DNA of 64,000 bases. Origin: Methylomonas fluvii. GTDB lineage: Bacteria > Pseudomonadota > Gammaproteobacteria > Methylococcales > Methylomonadaceae. A program made the translations under genes and the position numbers. The notes beneath the pieces were generated by a model. That model did not search any database. It saw only the letters and a list, made by a program, of their open reading frames with translations, and was not told where the DNA came from. The stretch lies in NCBI RefSeq assembly GCF_014850975.1, contig NZ_JACXST010000003.1, forward strand, positions 1,054,001 through 1,118,000. Reading direction: 5' to 3'. This document shows, piece after piece, positions 61,800 to 64,000 of the stretch (position 1 is the stretch's first letter; each line of letters starts with the position of its first letter).

Positions 61800-62876
61800 T
61801 CAATCGAAAAAATCGAAACTCAGCTGTCCTCCCAAGTTTGGTGGACGAAACAAATCGCTACGCAACGCCGGCAGCGAACCGGTTAAATCCAGCTTTCTGC
61901 TGATTACCTTGAAGCGCTGCGCAATCAAATCGGCGTAACTGCCGCCGCCCGTTTGGCGTTGATGAAACGCCGAGTCATAGGCTTTGCCGCCCCGGCTATC
62001 CCGCACCCGATTCATTACGTGCTCGGCTTTTAAAGGGTAGTTTTGTTGCAGCCATTCGGCAAATAAATCCGCAGTTTCCAACGGCAGGCGCAGCAGGATG
62101 TATTGCACACTTTGCGCGCCAGCTTGATGAGCCGCGCTGACGATGCTTTCCAGTTCGTAATCGGTCAGCACCGGAATCAGTGGCGCCAGCATTACCCCCA
62201 CCGGAATGCCAGCTTCCCGTAGTTTTGCTACAGCCTGTAAACGGCGTTGCGGCGCGGCGGCGCGCGGCTCCAGAGCGCGCGCCAGCGTTCTGTCCAGCGT
62301 CGTAATTGAAAGATAAATCGAGACCAAACCCTGCCCGGCCATTGGCGCCAAAATATCAATGTCGCGTTCTATCAAGGCCGATTTAGTGACGATGCTAGCC
62401 GGATGCCGCGTCTCTGCCAACACCTCCAAAATTTGCCGCATGATGCGCTGCTGCCGTTCCAGCGGTTGATAAGGATCAGTGTTGGTACCCAAAGCCAACG
62501 GCGCGCAGCGATAACTGCGTTTGGCCAACTCTTCGCGCAACAATCGCGCAGCGTCAGGCTTGACCAGGATTTTGCTCTCGAAATCCAGACCGGCGGAATA
62601 GCCCAAGTAGGCATGGGTCGGCCGGGCAAAGCAATAAATACAGGCATGCTCACAGCCGCGATACGGATTTATCGACCTATCGAACGGTATATCCGGCGAA
62701 TCGTTGTAGGTAATCACCGATTTGCTTCTATCGATGATGACTTCGGTCGGCAAGGGCGGCAATTCAGCATCCAAACTGCCCCAGCCGTCGTCTTCGGCCA
62801 CAGTACTTTGCCGTTCAAAGCGGCCAGCGACATTACTGATACTGGCGCGACCTTTGTAAATTAATGGCTTAGACAT
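61800..62876 (-). CDS. PA0069-type radical SAM protein
   Basis: About 358 residues; the ATG at 62876 (MSKPLIYKGRASISNVAGRF) is preferred over one 18 bases upstream. The 4Fe-4S motif is C-EHA-C-IY-C in GCEHACIYCFARP. ALGTNTDPYQPLERQQRIMR and SLYIS-type barrel segments support SplB/PA0069-like proteins. The substrate is unknown; some relatives act on DNA photoproducts or tRNA. It is convergent with the 61421 gene. Confidence 0.9.
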   Translation of the reverse strand: MSKPLIYKGRASISNVAGRFERQSTVAEDDGWGSLDAELPPLPTEVIIDRSKSVITYNDSPDIPFDRSINPYRGCEHACIYCFARPTHAYLGYSAGLDFESKILVKPDAARLLREELAKRSYRCAPLALGTNTDPYQPLERQQRIMRQILEVLAETRHPASIVTKSALIERDIDILAPMAGQGLVSIYLSITTLDRTLARALEPRAAAPQRRLQAVAKLREAGIPVGVMLAPLIPVLTDYELESIVSAAHQAGAQSVQYILLRLPLETADLFAEWLQQNYPLKAEHVMNRVRDSRGGKAYDSAFHQRQTGGGSYADLIAQRFKVISRKLDLTGSLPALRSDLFRPPNLGGQLSFDFFD

Positions 62877-62894
62877 AGCATCATCTGCAAGCAA

Positions 62895-63376
62895 TACACA
62901 ATTAGGTCAAGGGATTATACTCAGCACGTGCGACTCTCCAGATAGTCGCTGAGACTTTGCCACCATTTTGCCAGCCGACATTGGCTTTACTGCCCCGCGT
63001 CTAACCTTAAAGCGGCTCTTGAACACCTACCAGACGAAGGCCAGACAAACGATGAGAAAGCCGCTGACCAAATATACCACCGTATTAAACTAGAGTTATC
63101 TGCTACCAAATCGGCGGCAACGTCGGTTGCTAACAAAACGTCCTCACTGGCACACTCATTCTGGCGGGGCTACCTATTGAAACGGGAGCGCCGACCGCCA
63201 CGCGAATCCAAGCTTCATGGATTTTTCGAAGCCTTACGCACATGTCATTAGGCAACCGCGTCCTGGCAGGTCTAAGGCTTAGTAAAAGATTCAGACTAAT
63301 ATCGAAAATGACAGTGCAAAAAAAAGCTCGCATCGCTGCAAGCTTTTTTGTTCAAACCTAAGATTTTTCAAGGCCG
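62895..63376. other. Intergenic region, possible coding remnant and a terminator
   Basis: This roughly 480-base region contains a plus-strand frame open from about 62960 to 63250 (KAALEHLPDEGQTNDEKAAD, then WRGYLLKRERRPPRE) with protein-like composition but no usable start codon, so it may be a decayed gene end. Near 63320-63347 the AAAAAAGCTCGC/GCAAGCTTTTTT hairpin is a good terminator for the FliL-like gene. Confidence 0.4.
63320..63347 (-). terminator. Terminator of the FliL-like gene
   Basis: An A-run and AGCTCGC face GCAAGCT and a T-run, forming an imperfect stem with T-runs on both sides. It lies about 30 bases past the stop codon at 63377. Confidence 0.75.
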
Positions 63377-63784
63377 CTAATTGATCAAAAACTCCGAAAA
63401 GAACACATCGCGAAAACCGTCACTATTTTGCGCTTTGGTCAAAATATCGGTGATCAATTGTTTGGTCTTCATCCGCAACGCTTCACGCTGTTCCATGGTT
63501 TGCAAGTCGGCGCTTTTCGTGCCGCTCAGCATCATGATCATCTCATGACGTAAAACCGGCATATGTTTTTTGATAATTTCCAAGTGATCGGCACCTTCCA
63601 CCAGTAACTGTACGTTTAACATCAGGTATTTTTTAGGTTCGGCCAGATTGACGGTGAACTTAGGTTTCATCTCCACATACTCAATAACCGGCCCTGCGCT
63701 CTCATCGGCTTTCTTCTCGCCGGAATTGGCCCAAGTCATCGTCGGTAACAGCATCAAACTGATCAACAAAATAAATGTTCGCAC
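63377..63784 (-). CDS. FliL-like protein
   Basis: About 135 residues from a GTG at 63784 (GAGGA four bases upstream); an ATG at 63838 gives 18 more residues with a poor leader. An N-terminal helix (FILLISLMLLPTMTWA) is followed by the FliL pattern: PKFTVNLAEPKKYLMLNVQLL, then MPVLRHEMIMMLSGTKSADLQTMEQREALR and FRDVFFSEFLIN. FliL supports the flagellar stator. No other flagellar genes are present here, so function in motility is inferred from the fold. Confidence 0.88.
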   Translation of the reverse strand: MRTFILLISLMLLPTMTWANSGEKKADESAGPVIEYVEMKPKFTVNLAEPKKYLMLNVQLLVEGADHLEIIKKHMPVLRHEMIMMLSGTKSADLQTMEQREALRMKTKQLITDILTKAQNSDGFRDVFFSEFLIN

Positions 63785-63846
63785 GGTTTCCTCATATAAT
63801 GTGACGGTTAGACCAAAAGTATATTCCATTTTCACCATTTATCACC

Positions 63847-64000
63847 ATGAAACCACAAGCTATCGGCCCGGTCATGATCGACATTGAGGCCCACAGCCTC
63901 AGCGCGCTGGACAAAGAAAAAATCGCTCACCCCAATACCGGTGCCTTAATCCTGTTCGCTAGAAATTACGACAATCCTCGGCAAGTCGCCGATTTGATCA
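63847..64000 (+). CDS. nagZ: NagZ beta-N-acetylglucosaminidase, 3'-truncated by window edge
   Basis: The first 51 codons are visible. QAIGPVMIDIEAHSLSALDK and KIAHPNTGALILFARNYDNP are the typical NagZ start, leading to the GH3 catalytic barrel outside the window. NagZ removes GlcNAc from anhydro-muropeptides during wall recycling. It is divergent from the FliL-like gene. Confidence 0.9.
   Translation, partial: MKPQAIGPVMIDIEAHSLSALDKEKIAHPNTGALILFARNYDNPRQVADLI

Noticed and set aside
62960..63250. Plus-strand open stretch between the radical SAM and FliL-like genes
   Set aside because: No ATG, GTG or TTG start in a sensible position and no family match. Noted only as a possible remnant.
1..64000. 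tRNA, rRNA, CRISPR arrays, riboswitches of common classes, phage genes and integrases
   Set aside because: No cloverleaf, repeated spacer pattern, conserved riboswitch core or integrase was recognised on either strand by reading; a covariance-model scan was not possible.

Overview
The window looks like a chromosome segment of a gammaproteobacterial methanotroph, most like Methylomonas or a close relative in Methylococcales. This rests on gene content and protein style, not on a database search. The pointers are: a probable tetrahydromethanopterin (H4MPT) pair (DmrB-type flavoprotein and a DHPS-like protein); a bacteriohemerythrin of the Methylococcus type; a pair resembling the copper-repressible CorA/MopE surface protein and its 750-residue di-heme peroxidase partner; many secreted proteins ending in a VPLPA-CTERM sorting tail; and the order rpoZ-spoT-ridA-recG-ubiC.

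Layout. 0-3 kb is an insertion-sequence scar: the end of an IS256-type element, then an IS5-type element sitting in a decayed D-2-hydroxyacid dehydrogenase gene. 3-22 kb is a secreted and surface island. It holds seven proteins with VPLPA-CTERM-like tails, two long di-heme peroxidase-like cytochromes, a TlpA/DUF4266/DUF3570 operon and a TPR-sulfotransferase. Four of its proteins share one unrecognised domain with HxH, YHADS-like and WIHYxG-like motifs; in one of them the domain is inserted inside a DUF3570 barrel protein that also carries His- and Met-rich stretches and a second predicted barrel.

22-34 kb is housekeeping: birA-coaX-SPOR, a PilZ protein, tusDC, a BepA-like protease, then rpoZ-spoT-ridA-recG-ubiC, with a candidate small RNA before rpoZ. 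34-37 kb contains an AAA ATPase plus TOPRIM-like (DUF4276) gene pair that may be a defence module. 37-41 kb has a zinc-ribbon/SPFH pair, a gamma-carbonic-anhydrase-like protein, an NlpE-like protein and small exported proteins.

41-52 kb is a minus-strand run from a caa3-type cytochrome oxidase (ctaC, ctaD, a 32-residue membrane peptide, ctaG, ctaE, then SURF1 and an assembly protein) into ftsY-ftsE-ftsX. The heme A synthase and the SRP receptor FtsY are one continuous reading frame: a CtaA-FtsY fusion and the clearest oddity in the window. 52-57 kb is a tight bioBFHCD operon, with a BirA-operator-like sequence between bioB and the divergent comF; birA itself is about 32 kb away. 57-64 kb has a MinD-like ATPase, the H4MPT pair, a NifX/NifB-C-terminal-like protein, a radical SAM protein, a FliL-like protein and the start of nagZ.

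No tRNA, rRNA, CRISPR array or replication origin was recognised.
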